A stretch of 64,000 nt of DNA from Congregibacter litoralis KT71 (GTDB taxonomy: Bacteria; Pseudomonadota; Gammaproteobacteria; Pseudomonadales; Halieaceae), in the NCBI RefSeq assembly GCF_000153125.2, contig NZ_CM002299.1:2926928-2990927 (forward strand), written 5' to 3'. How positions within the stretch are numbered: the first letter of the stretch is position 1; the number at the start of each line of letters is the position of its first letter. A program made the position numbers and the translations under genes. Positions 48,293-58,142 of the stretch are shown here, one piece after another. The notes under the pieces were generated by a model. It did not search any database, was not told the origin of the DNA, and saw only the letters and a list, made by a program, of their open reading frames with translations.

Positions 48293-50137
48293 ATGCCCTT
48301 GCCTAAAGACACGGAACAAGCTCCTACACCGCAATCGGAGAACGGCCTCAAGACCTATGGTCGCCTCCTACGCTATGTGCGTCCCCTGTGGCCGGCGTTT
48401 TTAGTCAGCATGCTGGGGTTTGTGCTTTACGCCCTGACCCAGTCCGCGTTTGCCGGTTTGATGCAGTATCTGCCCGCCGCTTTCGACGGCAGCCCCCTGG
48501 GGACTGCTGGCATTATGGCTTCGGACAATCTTCGCAGCTGGGAGCAAAAATTCGGCCTGAATGAGGCGGAGAATGTCCGGTTGTTTCTGCCCCTTGCGCT
48601 CATCGCCATTGTGACCGTGCGCGGCCTCGGCTCTTACCTTGGCAGCTACTACATCACCTATGTGGCCCGACACGTGGTGAATCAACTGCGCCTGGATGTG
48701 TTCGCGCACATCAATCATTTGCCCGCCGCCTATTTAGCGCAGCGCAATTCTGCCGAGCTCATTTCTCTCATCACCTTTAATATCGAGCAGGTCGCCGCAG
48801 CGGCCTCCACCGCCATCAAAGTCATTGTGCGCGAGGGGCTCACGGTGATCGCGCTTCTGAGCTATATCTTTTATCTCAATTGGAAACTGTCGCTGCTGTT
48901 TGTCGTGCTGGCACCGGTGATCGGCGGCATCATCAGTCTCGCCTCCTCACAGTTTAAAAAGTACAGCCGCCGTATTCAGGACTCCATGGGAGGGATTACC
49001 CGGGTCGCCGCAGAGGCCATCCGTGGCTTCCCCGTGGTTCGCGGTTACGGCGGCACCGCTGCAGAAAATGCGCGCTTCGAGGAGCGTAGCCGCTACGCGT
49101 TGCGCCAGGACCTCAAACTCGCGCGGGTCAATGAAATCAGCACACCGGTGATTCAATGGCTGACCTACACCGCTCTTGCGGGACTTTTCTGGTTTGGCCT
49201 GGACCCGGCGCTTCGGGGGAGCATGGATGCGGGGCAGTTTCTCGCCTACATCACCGCCGCCAGTCTCGTCGCTAAACCCCTCCGTCAGCTGACCCAGGTG
49301 AATGCCCGTATCCAGCGTGGTATCGCCGCCGCCGAAAGCGTTTTCGACGTCCTGGATCAGCGTCCCGAGAACCCGGGCGGTAAAACCCTGGACGGCCCCG
49401 CGAAGGGAGCGTTCACTCTGAAGCAGCTTCACTTCCGCTACCCCGGCGCTGAGGAGGACACCCTCCACGATATCTCCCTGGACATCGCGCCGGGAGAAAC
49501 CCTGGCCCTGGTGGGGCGCTCAGGCTCGGGTAAAACCACCCTGGTAAATCTATTGGCAGCGCAGTATCCGCCGCCCGAGGGCACCCTGTTGCTGGATGGC
49601 GAGGCGATGGAATCCCTGCAATTGTCGACGCTACGCCGGCAAATCGCCTTTGTGAGCCAGCACACCACGCTGTTTGCAGCGAGCGTGCGCGAGAATATTG
49701 CCTATGGGGATCTGGCGACTGCCGATGACGAGGCGATCAACGAGGCCCTGGCCCAGGCCAATGCCCTGGATTTCGTCCAGCGCCTGCCCGCGGGGCTGGA
49801 CACTATTTTGCGGGAAGAAGGCGATGACTTCTCCGGCGGGCAGCGGCAGCGTTTGGCCCTCGCCCGGGCGTTTCTCAAGGACGCGCCGATTCTCATCCTC
49901 GATGAGGCCACCTCCGCGCAGGATGCCGAAAGCGAAAAGCTCATTCAGCAGGCTCTCCAGCGCATCCTGGCCGGTCGCACGGCCATTATCATTGCTCATC
50001 GCCTGTCTACCGTAGAGCAGGTTGACCGCATCGCGGTCATGGATCAGGGCTCCGTGGTGGAATTAGGCACCCACGGAGAACTCCTCGCGCAGCAGGGGCT
50101 CTACGCGCAGCTTTATCAACAGCAGCTCCAGGGATGA
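48293..50137 (+). CDS. msbA: Lipid A export ABC transporter MsbA
   Basis: Half-transporter flipping lipid A-core across the inner membrane. The 614-residue chain has six N-terminal helices (YVRPLWPAFLVSMLGFVLYA, then the loop HINHLPAAYLAQRNSAELIS) and a C-terminal ATPase with VGRSGSGKTTLVNLLA, FSGGQRQRLALARAFL and LDEATSAQDAESE. The second signature has Gln where Leu is usual. ATG at 48293; upstream ATGs at 48236 and 48269 are less likely. The following glycosyltransferase overlaps by 4 bases. Confidence 0.9.
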   Translation: MPLPKDTEQAPTPQSENGLKTYGRLLRYVRPLWPAFLVSMLGFVLYALTQSAFAGLMQYLPAAFDGSPLGTAGIMASDNLRSWEQKFGLNEAENVRLFLPLALIAIVTVRGLGSYLGSYYITYVARHVVNQLRLDVFAHINHLPAAYLAQRNSAELISLITFNIEQVAAAASTAIKVIVREGLTVIALLSYIFYLNWKLSLLFVVLAPVIGGIISLASSQFKKYSRRIQDSMGGITRVAAEAIRGFPVVRGYGGTAAENARFEERSRYALRQDLKLARVNEISTPVIQWLTYTALAGLFWFGLDPALRGSMDAGQFLAYITAASLVAKPLRQLTQVNARIQRGIAAAESVFDVLDQRPENPGGKTLDGPAKGAFTLKQLHFRYPGAEEDTLHDISLDIAPGETLALVGRSGSGKTTLVNLLAAQYPPPEGTLLLDGEAMESLQLSTLRRQIAFVSQHTTLFAASVRENIAYGDLATADDEAINEALAQANALDFVQRLPAGLDTILREEGDDFSGGQRQRLALARAFLKDAPILILDEATSAQDAESEKLIQQALQRILAGRTAIIIAHRLSTVEQVDRIAVMDQGSVVELGTHGELLAQQGLYAQLYQQQLQG

Positions 50138-51252
50138 AAGTCCTTCAGGTACTTCCCGCCCTGGACACCGGCGGCGTTGAACGGGGCACTCTGGATATTG
50201 CCAGAGCGCTTGTGCAGGCGGGCCATAGCTCCTCGGTGCTCTCCGGCGGAGGTCGCATGGTGTCTCGTCTTCAAAAGCAGGGCTCGGACCATGTCCTCTG
50301 GTCCCTGGGCAAAAAATCGCCCCTAAGCCTTCGGCACGTACGCCCTCTCCGGCGCTGGCTGGCCTCCCAGCACTTTGACATCCTTCACCTGCGCTCACGT
50401 ATGCCCGGCTGGCTGTGCTGGCTTGCCTGGCGCGGCATGGACCCCGCTACCCGCCCCCGTCTTGTGACGACGGTGCATGGCATGCACTCCGTCAGCCGTT
50501 ATAGCGAGATCGTCACCTGTGGCGAGCGGATCATCGTGGTCTCCGAATCCATTCGGGACTATGTGCTCGAGAACTACCCACGCTGCGATCCGGACAAACT
50601 ACGGCTCATCTATCGCGGCATCAATCCCCTGGAGTTCCCCCGGGGACATCAGCCCGCGGAACAATGGCTTTCGGACTGGTACCGCGAGTTCCCCCAACTG
50701 CTGGATCAGCGCGTGGTCACCATGGCCGGACGCCTCACGCGACTCAAGGGGCACCACGATTTTGTCGATGTCATTGAACAGCTGCGCAAGACAGGGCAGC
50801 CCGTCCACGGCCTCATCGTTGGCGGTGAAGACCCCAAGCGCATCGCCTATGCGCGGGAAATTTACCAGGCCGTGAAAGAACGGGGACTCGAGGAACATCT
50901 TACCTTTGCGGGCCACCGCGGCGATCTGCGCGACATCTACGCGGTGTCCGATGTTGTTCTGTCCCTGTCCACCCAGCCGGAATCCTTCGGGCGCACCGTT
51001 CTCGAGCCTCTCAGTGAAGGGCGGCCCGTGGTGGGCTACGACCATGGCGGCGTCGCAGAAATACTCTCGGCCCTGTATCCCCGGGGGGCGGTGCCCGTGC
51101 GGGACACCGCGGCAGCGGCGACCCAGGTGGCCGCGATTCTCTCGGGACAGGTCGCCCCTCCGCGCCGTAATACGCAGTTTCTTCTGGATGTCATGGCGCG
51201 AGACACCCTCAGCGTCTATGAGGAACTTCTCTCGGCGCCGCGGGCGCTTTGA
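50134..51252 (+). CDS. Glycosyltransferase family 4/GT-B protein
   Basis: GT-B enzyme of 372 residues. N-terminal VLQVLPALDTGGVERGTLDIA carries the donor-binding loop; C-terminal MAGRLTRLKGHHDFVDVI and LSLSTQPESFGRTVLEPLSEGRPVVGYDHGG are the EX7E-type nucleotide-sugar site (glutamates in PESFGRTVLE). Coupled to msbA (ATGA overlap), so it probably acts in LPS core or another surface glycan. Donor and acceptor unknown. Confidence 0.9.
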   Translation: MKVLQVLPALDTGGVERGTLDIARALVQAGHSSSVLSGGGRMVSRLQKQGSDHVLWSLGKKSPLSLRHVRPLRRWLASQHFDILHLRSRMPGWLCWLAWRGMDPATRPRLVTTVHGMHSVSRYSEIVTCGERIIVVSESIRDYVLENYPRCDPDKLRLIYRGINPLEFPRGHQPAEQWLSDWYREFPQLLDQRVVTMAGRLTRLKGHHDFVDVIEQLRKTGQPVHGLIVGGEDPKRIAYAREIYQAVKERGLEEHLTFAGHRGDLRDIYAVSDVVLSLSTQPESFGRTVLEPLSEGRPVVGYDHGGVAEILSALYPRGAVPVRDTAAAATQVAAILSGQVAPPRRNTQFLLDVMARDTLSVYEELLSAPRAL

Positions 51253-51326
51253 GACAGATCCCCGTTGCGCGGCAGGCATCTCTACAACCCAGGCACCACA
51301 ATAGAAAACGCTTACAGGAGTCCCAC

Positions 51327-52082
51327 ATGTTAATGGCCCTATCCACCTGGTGTGACGTCGAAGCCTATCTTGAGCGCAGTCGCAGCATTCTATTGCCCAT
51401 CGGATCCATGGAGCAGCATGGTCCCACGGGGCTCATTGGCACGGATGCTATCTGTCCCACGGTGATCGCCGAAGCCGCGGCCGCCGAGGACCCGGAGATA
51501 CTGATCGGCCCGACCTTCTCTGTCGGTTGCGCCCAGCATCACCTGGGATTTCCCGGCAGCATGACCCTCAGACCCAGCACCATGATTGCTGCCATCGCTG
51601 ACTGGAGCACATCCCTGCGCCGTCACGGCTTTGAGCGTATTTACTGGTTCAACGGCCACGGGGGCAATGTGGCCACGATTGCCGCCGCCTTTGCTGAAGT
51701 TTATGCACAGCGCAGTTTCGCAGGGGCAGATTCGGACATACCGGCCTTGCAAATGAAGCAGCGCAACTGGTGGGAACTACCCGGCGTCATGAGCACCTGC
51801 CGGCGTCTTCATCCAAAGAACGAGGGCTCCCACGCCACGGCCTCGGAGGTGGCAGTGACCTACGCGGCCTATCCCGAGCAGGTTCGAAATCTGGACCTGG
51901 ATCCCAAGGTAGCGCCCAGCGGTGGTTTCAGCGATGCGGACGACTATCGTCGTCGCTATGCCGATGGCCGCATCGGCTCGGATCCCACCCAGGCGACGGT
52001 TGCTGCAGGCAAAGAAATCATAGCCGCGGCTGCCAACGCCCTGCGTGAGGATTTTCTTGCCTTCGCCCGTTGCGAGGATTAG
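51327..52082 (+). CDS. Creatininase-family amidohydrolase
   Basis: Zinc/manganese hydrolase of 251 residues with the family metal box LPIGSMEQHGPTGLIGTDA and WFNGHGGNVATI. The creatininase superfamily includes creatininase, formamidopyrimidine hydrolase (ArfB) and mycofactocin MftE, so substrate is open. ATG at 51327 with AGGAG at 51316; an earlier frame opening at 51249 has no such site. Convergent with the MetC-like gene (4-base overlap). Confidence 0.85.
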   Translation: MLMALSTWCDVEAYLERSRSILLPIGSMEQHGPTGLIGTDAICPTVIAEAAAAEDPEILIGPTFSVGCAQHHLGFPGSMTLRPSTMIAAIADWSTSLRRHGFERIYWFNGHGGNVATIAAAFAEVYAQRSFAGADSDIPALQMKQRNWWELPGVMSTCRRLHPKNEGSHATASEVAVTYAAYPEQVRNLDLDPKVAPSGGFSDADDYRRRYADGRIGSDPTQATVAAGKEIIAAAANALREDFLAFARCED

Positions 52083-53398
52083 GACGAAGACGTCACGGCG
52101 TCCATCGCCGCAAAGCCCTGGGCCAGGTCCGCTATCAGGTCCTCGGGGTGCTCCAGGCCGATATGCAATCGAACGAGACCCTCGTCATGAGCGAGGGGAA
52201 CACTGGCCAGGTTACGGGTGGCCTGCATGGGCAAACAAAGGCTCTCAAAACCGCCCCAGGAAAAACCCACGCCAAACAGCTGCAGGGCATCCACAAAGGC
52301 GGCCAGTGCCTCCTCGGTCTCCCGCCTCATCACCATGCCAAAGAGTCCGTTAGCGCCCTGGAAATCCCGTTCAAAGATGGCGTGCCCGGGGCAGGACTCC
52401 CAGGCGGGATGCAGTAAGCGACGCACCCGGGGCTGCTTCTCCAGCCAGGCGGCGACGCACCGGGCACCCTGGTCATGAACGCCCATGCGCACGGCGAGGG
52501 TTCGCAAACCCCGGAGGGCCAGATTGGCATCATCGGGCGCAAGATGCATGCCGTGCGCAAGGGTGTGATGGTGAAGCTGGGTATAGAGTTCGGGACTCCG
52601 CATCGTGGTCACACCAAAAAGACAGTCCGCATGCCCGTTGAGGTATTTCGTACCCGACTGCATCGCCAGATCCACACCGAAATCCAGGGGGTTAAACAGC
52701 AGGGGGGTGGCCCAGGTATTGTCGATGGCCGTGAGCAAACCGTGCTGTTTCGCGACAGCGACAATCGCCGGCACATCCTGAATCTCAAAGGTGGCCGATC
52801 CCGGGGATTCCATGAAGATCATGCGCGTGCTGTCATCGATGAGCGACTCCAGGGACTCATGTTTCAGAGGATCGTAGAAGCTTGTGCGCACCCCGCGGCG
52901 GGCCAGGCTGCCCACGCAAAACTTCCGCGTGGGGCCATAAACGCTGTCCACCATCAGCAGATGGTCACCGGGAGAGAGGTAGCAGTTGAGGATGCTCGCA
53001 ATAGAGGCCGTGCCCGAGGTAGCGAGCACCGCACCCACGCTGTTATCGAGCTCGCAAATCGCATCTTCCAGGGCTCGGGTGGTCGGTGTTCCCATGCGCC
53101 CGTAATACATATGCTCGCGATCCAGGGGCGCCGCTTCCCGCGCCTTGAGCGCCGCGTAGTTTTCAAACAGCACCGTTGACGCGTGAAAAACGGGGCCATT
53201 GACCACCCGGGGGTCGGGACGACCGGCGTGGACAATACGAGTGTTCAGATGCCGAGCATCGGCTGCGGGGGGACTGGACTGCTCTGTCACATCGTTGCTC
53301 ACGTTCTTCTCCACATCCTTCTCCACGTCCCTCTCCAAGTTGTGCTCTAAGTTGTGCTCTGAGTTGTGCTCTGAGTTCTTCTTCACATTTTCACCCAC
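52079..53398 (-). CDS. Cystathionine beta-lyase-like PLP enzyme with repeat-coded N-terminus
   Basis: Cys/Met-metabolism PLP enzyme of 439 residues. The core has NTRIVHAGRPDPRVVNGPVF, ATSGTASIASILNC, the PLP lysine in MQSGTKYLNGHADCLFG (lysine in SGTKYL) and FSWGGFESL. The order and residues fit MetC. The first 45 residues are an unusual extension coded by imperfect 12-bp repeats (Asn-x-Glu-His/Lys). GTG start at 53398; a start inside the extension could also serve. Confidence 0.85.
   Translation of the reverse strand: MGENVKKNSEHNSEHNLEHNLERDVEKDVEKNVSNDVTEQSSPPAADARHLNTRIVHAGRPDPRVVNGPVFHASTVLFENYAALKAREAAPLDREHMYYGRMGTPTTRALEDAICELDNSVGAVLATSGTASIASILNCYLSPGDHLLMVDSVYGPTRKFCVGSLARRGVRTSFYDPLKHESLESLIDDSTRMIFMESPGSATFEIQDVPAIVAVAKQHGLLTAIDNTWATPLLFNPLDFGVDLAMQSGTKYLNGHADCLFGVTTMRSPELYTQLHHHTLAHGMHLAPDDANLALRGLRTLAVRMGVHDQGARCVAAWLEKQPRVRRLLHPAWESCPGHAIFERDFQGANGLFGMVMRRETEEALAAFVDALQLFGVGFSWGGFESLCLPMQATRNLASVPLAHDEGLVRLHIGLEHPEDLIADLAQGFAAMDAVTSSS
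53306..53377 (-). repeat. Six imperfect 12-bp repeats in the MetC-like N-terminus
   Basis: On the coding strand units AACTCAGAGCAC (twice), AACTTAGAGCAC, AACTTGGAGAGG, GACGTGGAGAAG and GATGTGGAGAAG follow each other without gap. They code the tetrapeptides N-S/L-E-H and D-V-E-K. Low complexity and charged, located before the conserved enzyme domain. Confidence 0.85.
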
Positions 53399-53520
53399 AG
53401 CAGCGCCTGCGGCTCAAGGAAGACGGAACAGAGGCTAGCACTGCCCCGTGGGTTTCCACCAGTACCTCTGGACGGCCAAACCCCCGTCTGCGACAGTAGG
53501 CTTTTTAAGGGAAACAGCCC

Positions 53521-54468
53521 ATGAGTGAGCTCATTCTTCATCAATACGCGGACTCCCCTTTCTCAGAGAAGATCCGTGCCATTTTTGGCTTTAAAGGTCT
53601 TCCCTATCAAAGCGTCGATATACCGGCAATCATGCCAAAGCCGGACCTCGTGGCATTAACCGGCGGCTACCGCAGAACACCTATCATGCAACGCGGCGCG
53701 GATATCTACTGCGACACGGCCCTGATTGCAGCCGTCATCGAAGACCACAGCCCTGAAAACCCTATCTTCCGAGGCCCGGGGCTGGCGCAGGCCGTTGCAG
53801 CGGCACGTTGGACCGACAGCGAGTTTTTCCGCGTCTGTGTCGGTCTGGTTTTTCAGCCTAGAGCGCTCGCGGCCAATCCGCGCTTCAAAGACCCCGGCGC
53901 CGCCGAGGCCTTTGTCAAAGACCGGGCGGCATTCACCAAAGGTAGCCCGGGTCTTGCGGTGCCCCTGCCTCGCGCCGAAGCGGTGTTCCGTGAGCACCTC
54001 CGTGCCATGGACCAGAGCCTGGACCGTCAGCACTTTTTAGGCGGCGACGCACCCGACATTCTGGACTTTTCCACCTGGCACCTGTGCTGGTTTGTACATC
54101 GCCAGGAGGTCTTACGCCCCTACTTTGAAGGTGTTCCGAAGGTAAACGCCTGGCTTGAGCGGATGGGCGGTTTCAGCACGGCGCCCGTGGCAAAAACCCT
54201 CTCCAGTGAGGAGGCCATCGCTATCGCCCGAGACAGCAATCCCCGGAGGATCGAAGAGCCAAAGATTGATCCCGCAGTGGGGATGGCTCCGGGTACCATG
54301 GTCAGCGTTCTCCCCACGGACTATGGTTTACAGCCGGTGACGGGGTCTCTACTTCACGTCGATGACCGGCGCATTGTCGTCGCCCGGAGCGACGAGCGGG
54401 CCGGCGACCTCCAGGTACACTTCCCCCGTTACGGCTTTGAACTATCCCTTGCAGGAGAAACGCCATGA
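53521..54468 (+). CDS. Glutathione S-transferase-like protein with C-terminal extension
   Basis: Residues 1-80 form a thioredoxin-like GST N-domain (HQYADSPFSEKIRAIFGFKG, then the GGYRRTPIMQ substrate loop and CDTALIAAVIED). A helical C-domain with HLCWFVHRQEV continues to about residue 230. The remaining 85 residues (PGTMVSVLPTDYGLQPVTG, VDDRRIVVARSDERAGDLQVHFPRYGFEL) look like a small beta-rich extra domain. Overlaps a DUF1330 gene by 4 bases. Function unknown. Confidence 0.78.
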   Translation: MSELILHQYADSPFSEKIRAIFGFKGLPYQSVDIPAIMPKPDLVALTGGYRRTPIMQRGADIYCDTALIAAVIEDHSPENPIFRGPGLAQAVAAARWTDSEFFRVCVGLVFQPRALAANPRFKDPGAAEAFVKDRAAFTKGSPGLAVPLPRAEAVFREHLRAMDQSLDRQHFLGGDAPDILDFSTWHLCWFVHRQEVLRPYFEGVPKVNAWLERMGGFSTAPVAKTLSSEEAIAIARDSNPRRIEEPKIDPAVGMAPGTMVSVLPTDYGLQPVTGSLLHVDDRRIVVARSDERAGDLQVHFPRYGFELSLAGETP

Positions 54469-54881
54469 AACATATCGATCCCAGCCGCGCACAGTTTGAT
54501 GCCTTCAAGGCGCTGCCGCGAGACACGCCCATCATGATGCTCAACCTCATTCGTCTCAAGGAAACCGCCACCTACCCCGACGGAGAAACCTGCAGCGGTG
54601 CCGAGGCCTATCGCCGCTACGGAGAGTACAGTGGTCCGATTTTTCGCGAGCTCGGCGGAGAGATTCTCTGGCGGGGCCATCAGGAATGTATGCTCACGGG
54701 CCCCACGGACAAGCATTGGGACATAGCCTTTGTGGCGCGTTACCCCCATGCCGGGGCATTTCTGGCCATGGTGACCAATCCTGATTACCAGGCCATCGTC
54801 ATACACCGCAGCGTCGCGGTGGACGACAGCCGTTTGATTCGCTTTGGTGTTGATGACGCCGGCGACGGTTTCGCGGGCTAG
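54465..54881 (+). CDS. DUF1330 family protein
   Basis: Small dimeric ferredoxin-like fold protein of 138 residues with MMLNLIRLKETATYPDG, AYRRYGEYSGPIFRELGGEILWRG and YPHAGAFLAMVTNPDYQAIVIHR (here given in parts), typical of DUF1330. Coupled to the preceding GST-like gene by a 4-base overlap, suggesting a shared process. No catalytic function is known for the family. Confidence 0.83.
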   Translation: MKHIDPSRAQFDAFKALPRDTPIMMLNLIRLKETATYPDGETCSGAEAYRRYGEYSGPIFRELGGEILWRGHQECMLTGPTDKHWDIAFVARYPHAGAFLAMVTNPDYQAIVIHRSVAVDDSRLIRFGVDDAGDGFAG

Positions 54882-54959
54882 GCAAGCTCCAGAGTTTATG
54901 CGCTGGAACCGCAGGTAAAAAGCGCGATCAGTCAGGGCGCCCAGACCCAGGTTCGGGGC

Positions 54960-55676
54960 TCAGGGCACAAAGCCTTCGCCGTCAGGGCAGGCCTCGCCTT
55001 CCCCCTCGCGAAAATGATTGATGATCAGGGACTGCCTACGCCCCTCGCCTTCCATGGCGGCTATATTGCGCAACTCCGCGTCAATATCGACCAGCCATGG
55101 AGCGCCCCCCGCTGCAGTTGCAGTTGCAGTTGCAGAGAGGTAGCGACGCTCAAGATCCAGATACGCCCCGGTCATGGCGACGGCATAGGCATAGCCCGTC
55201 GCACAGTCGGTAAAACTGGCAGCGTCCGCAAAGTACCGAAAAGTCCCCGTCAGGGACACGGGGAACTCGGCAGCTTCAAACACCCCCTGGCGCTGCAGGG
55301 CATAATTAAGATCTGACTTGATAGCTTTACCCTCGCGGTCAAGCATCTCTAACGTTTCGTCACTGACCACGGAGAAATACATCCCTCCCTGTCCCGCCCC
55401 TTGCAATACCAGGCGCTGCCCGTCGCCCTCGTAACGCCATCGGCCCAGCGCTACGGCGAGATGTTCTCTATCCACATACTCCCGGCGTAAATGAAAACGC
55501 CTCTCGGGCCAGAGATCGAGGTGCCAGAGCACGCCGGGACAATCCGCGCAGGGCAGACGGCCCTTAAAACTTGCAGGAACCTCAAGGGCAAAAGCCGATG
55601 GCTCTGCGCCCGCTGCCTGGCACGGCAGCACCCATAGCAGACAGAGGGCCAGAAGCGCGCTGGGAAAGAGGGTCAT
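54960..55676 (-). CDS. NlpE-like exported protein
   Basis: Exported 238-residue protein with a signal peptide (FPSALLALCLLWVLPCQA) and an NlpE-type N-terminal domain (FKGRLPCADCPGVLWHLDL with the CxxC pair; LRREYVDREHLAV). The second half resembles other envelope-stress sensor tails, with a possible disulfide Cys in SFTDCATGYAYA. No lipobox cysteine is at the cleavage site, so it would be soluble. Start uncertain among three ATGs; I took 55676. A CAACTG hexamer repeat codes SATATATA inside it. Confidence 0.65.
   Translation of the reverse strand: MTLFPSALLALCLLWVLPCQAAGAEPSAFALEVPASFKGRLPCADCPGVLWHLDLWPERRFHLRREYVDREHLAVALGRWRYEGDGQRLVLQGAGQGGMYFSVVSDETLEMLDREGKAIKSDLNYALQRQGVFEAAEFPVSLTGTFRYFADAASFTDCATGYAYAVAMTGAYLDLERRYLSATATATAAGGAPWLVDIDAELRNIAAMEGEGRRQSLIINHFREGEGEACPDGEGFVP
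55114..55135. repeat. Short GCAGTT hexamer repeat inside the NlpE-like gene
   Basis: Three and two-thirds copies of GCAGTT code an Ala-Thr-Ala-Thr stretch on the minus strand. In frame, so copy changes would not break the gene. Confidence 0.75.
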
Positions 55677-55801
55677 CGGTCCACGGGAGTCGGACAAAAT
55701 AGGGGGCATAGAATCAAACCCAAACATAGAAGGGCTATGATTCATTCATCACGGGTCAGGCGCAAGCGCCGATGTATAGGGCGGTTACTTTTGCCGCAGA
55801 C

Positions 55802-55830
55802 TTGCACCCGGGGGCCAGGAAAGACAAAAT
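55802..55830 (+). promoter_or_regulatory. Possible tdh promoter
   Basis: TTGCAC (55802-55807), a 17-base spacer and CAAAAT (55825-55830), about 30 bases before the tdh ATG. An alternative TATATT at 55848 lies closer to the start but has no -35. Probably directs tdh-kbl. Confidence 0.4.
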
Positions 55831-55860
55831 AGAAGAATAATTCTCTTATATTGGAATAGC

Positions 55861-56889
55861 ATGCGCGCTTTAGTCAAAAAAGAGGCGGCCAAAGGGCTCT
55901 GGCTCGAGGACGTGCCCCAACCGGAACCGGGCATCAACGATGTCCTTATCAAGGTTCGTCGAACGGCGATCTGCGGCACGGACATGCACATCTACAACTG
56001 GGATGACTGGGCTCAGCGCACCATCCCCGTGCCCATGGTGGTTGGCCACGAATTTGTGGGCGAGATTGTGGATGTCGGTAGCAACGTCAATGATTTCAAA
56101 CCCGGGCAGATTGTCTCCGGCGAAGGTCACGTGGTCTGCGGGCGCTGCCGTAACTGCATGGCGGGCCGACGTCATTTGTGCAATGACAACAGCGGCATTG
56201 GTGTCGACCGACCCGGCGCCTTTGCCGAGTATCTGACGCTCCCCATGTCCAACGTCTGGGAGCACGCTCCGGGTATTGATCTGGATGTGGCGGCGCTATT
56301 TGATCCCCTCGGCAACGCCGTACACACGGCGCTGCAGTTTGATCTCCTCGGTGAGGACGTGCTCATCACCGGTGCCGGCCCCATCGGCTCCATGGCCGCT
56401 GCCGTCTGTCGTCACGCCGGTGCCCGACACATCGTGATTACCGATGTCATCGACGAACGCCTGGCGCTCGCCGCTAAACTGGGGGCGACGCGCACCGTCA
56501 ACGTCGCCAACGAGTCCCTCGTCGATGTGCAGGAGGAGCTCGGTATGCGCGAGGGCTTTGACGTGGGGCTGGAGATGTCCGGGAACCCTCAGGCGCTTAA
56601 CGATCAAATCAGCCATCTCTGCCACGGCGGAAAAATTGCGATGCTCGGCATCCCCTCAGAGAATACGGCCATCGACTGGAGCCGGGTGATCTTCAATATG
56701 TTAACCCTGAAAGGGATCTACGGTCGTGAGATGTATGAAACCTGGTACAAGATGTCCGTCATGATTCAAACGGGTCTGGACATCAGTCCCGTGATCACCC
56801 ACCGCATGCCCTACAGCGACTACGAAACGGGTTTTGCCGCCATGAACGACGGCAGCGCGAGCAAGGTTGTTCTGAACTGGGACGACTGA
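55861..56889 (+). CDS. tdh: L-threonine 3-dehydrogenase
   Basis: Zinc-dependent medium-chain dehydrogenase oxidising threonine to 2-amino-3-oxobutyrate. Catalytic zinc cysteine in [12 protein letters not shown], structural zinc cysteines in [25 protein letters not shown] and dinucleotide loop [17 protein letters not shown]-specific. 342 residues, E. coli 341. Next gene is kbl, the usual pair. Confidence 0.97.
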   Translation: MRALVKKEAAKGLWLEDVPQPEPGINDVLIKVRRTAICGTDMHIYNWDDWAQRTIPVPMVVGHEFVGEIVDVGSNVNDFKPGQIVSGEGHVVCGRCRNCMAGRRHLCNDNSGIGVDRPGAFAEYLTLPMSNVWEHAPGIDLDVAALFDPLGNAVHTALQFDLLGEDVLITGAGPIGSMAAAVCRHAGARHIVITDVIDERLALAAKLGATRTVNVANESLVDVQEELGMREGFDVGLEMSGNPQALNDQISHLCHGGKIAMLGIPSENTAIDWSRVIFNMLTLKGIYGREMYETWYKMSVMIQTGLDISPVITHRMPYSDYETGFAAMNDGSASKVVLNWDD

Positions 56890-56926
56890 AGGCGGCGTCC
56901 ACCCACGACATGCAAGGATCCTAGCT

Positions 56927-58114
56927 ATGTACAGCAACTTCAAGGAGCACCTCGAACAGGAACTCCAGGGCATCCGCGATGCGGGCCTCTACAAGGATGA
57001 AATAGAGTTCACCAGCGCCCAGGGCGCCCATGTCACCACCGGCGATAATCAGGATGTCCTGAACCTCTGCGCCAACAATTATCTCGGGCTTGCGGAACAT
57101 CCCGACGTGAAAGCGGCGGCCGCCAAAGGTTTGGACGAGTGGGGCTACGGTATGGCCTCCGTACGCTTTATCTGTGGCACCCAAAGCGTGCATAAAGATC
57201 TGGAAAAAGCCCTTGCGGCATTTTTGCAGACAGAAGACTGCATTCTTTATCCCTCGGGTTTCGACGCCAACGGTGGTTTGTTTGAAACCTTGCTGGGCCC
57301 CGAGGACGCGGTGATATCCGACGCCCTGAACCATGCGAGCATCATCGACGGTGTGCGGCTCTGCAAGGCCAAGCGCTACCGCTATGCCAACAACGATATG
57401 GGCGACCTCGAGGCGCAGCTACAGGCCGCCGACGCCGCAGGTGCCCGCTTCAAGCTCATCACCACCGATGGCGTATTTTCCATGGACGGTAGCATCGCAA
57501 AGCTGGATCGTATCTGTGATCTGGCCGACAAGTACGATGCCCTGGTGCACTTTGATGACTGTCATGCGACGGGCTTTCTGGGGGAGCAGGGACGCGGTAC
57601 CCATGAATACCACCAGTGCATGGATCGCGTGGACATCATCACCGGCACCCTGGGCAAGGCCCTGGGCGGTGCCAGCGGCGGCTTTACCGCTGCGCGGGGA
57701 GAAATGGTCCAACTCCTGCGCCAGCGTTCACGGCCCTACCTCTTCTCCAATACCGTGGCGCCCCCCGTCGTGGCCGGCGCTCTGAAGGCGCTCGAGCTGG
57801 TGGAAACACAACCCGGGCTGCGCACGGCGCTGAAGGAAAACTCGACCTACTTCCGAAAAGCGCTGGAAGCCGAAGGTTTTGAGCTTCTCCCCGGTGATCA
57901 CCCCATTGTGCCCGTGATGCTCCACGACGCCAGCCTCGCCGCGACAATGGCCGAGCATATTCGAGCCCAGGGCGTTCACGTAGTGGCGTTTTCTTTTCCC
58001 GTGGTACCGAAAGGTCAGGCCCGCATACGCACGCAGCTCTCCGCAGCCCTCACCCGCGCAGATCTTGACCGTGCCATCGCGGCCTTTGTGTCCGCGCGGA
58101 ACAAGCTGGCCTGA
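56927..58114 (+). CDS. kbl: 2-amino-3-ketobutyrate CoA ligase (glycine C-acetyltransferase)
   Basis: Takes the Tdh product with CoA to glycine and acetyl-CoA. PLP fold-I enzyme of 395 residues: [32 protein letters not shown] lysine in [15 protein letters not shown]. 37 bases after tdh with a GGATCCTAGCT gap; probably one transcript. Confidence 0.97.
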   Translation: MYSNFKEHLEQELQGIRDAGLYKDEIEFTSAQGAHVTTGDNQDVLNLCANNYLGLAEHPDVKAAAAKGLDEWGYGMASVRFICGTQSVHKDLEKALAAFLQTEDCILYPSGFDANGGLFETLLGPEDAVISDALNHASIIDGVRLCKAKRYRYANNDMGDLEAQLQAADAAGARFKLITTDGVFSMDGSIAKLDRICDLADKYDALVHFDDCHATGFLGEQGRGTHEYHQCMDRVDIITGTLGKALGGASGGFTAARGEMVQLLRQRSRPYLFSNTVAPPVVAGALKALELVETQPGLRTALKENSTYFRKALEAEGFELLPGDHPIVPVMLHDASLAATMAEHIRAQGVHVVAFSFPVVPKGQARIRTQLSAALTRADLDRAIAAFVSARNKLA

Positions 58115-58142
58115 GGGAGGGACTTGAGTCCCCTAGCGCCGA

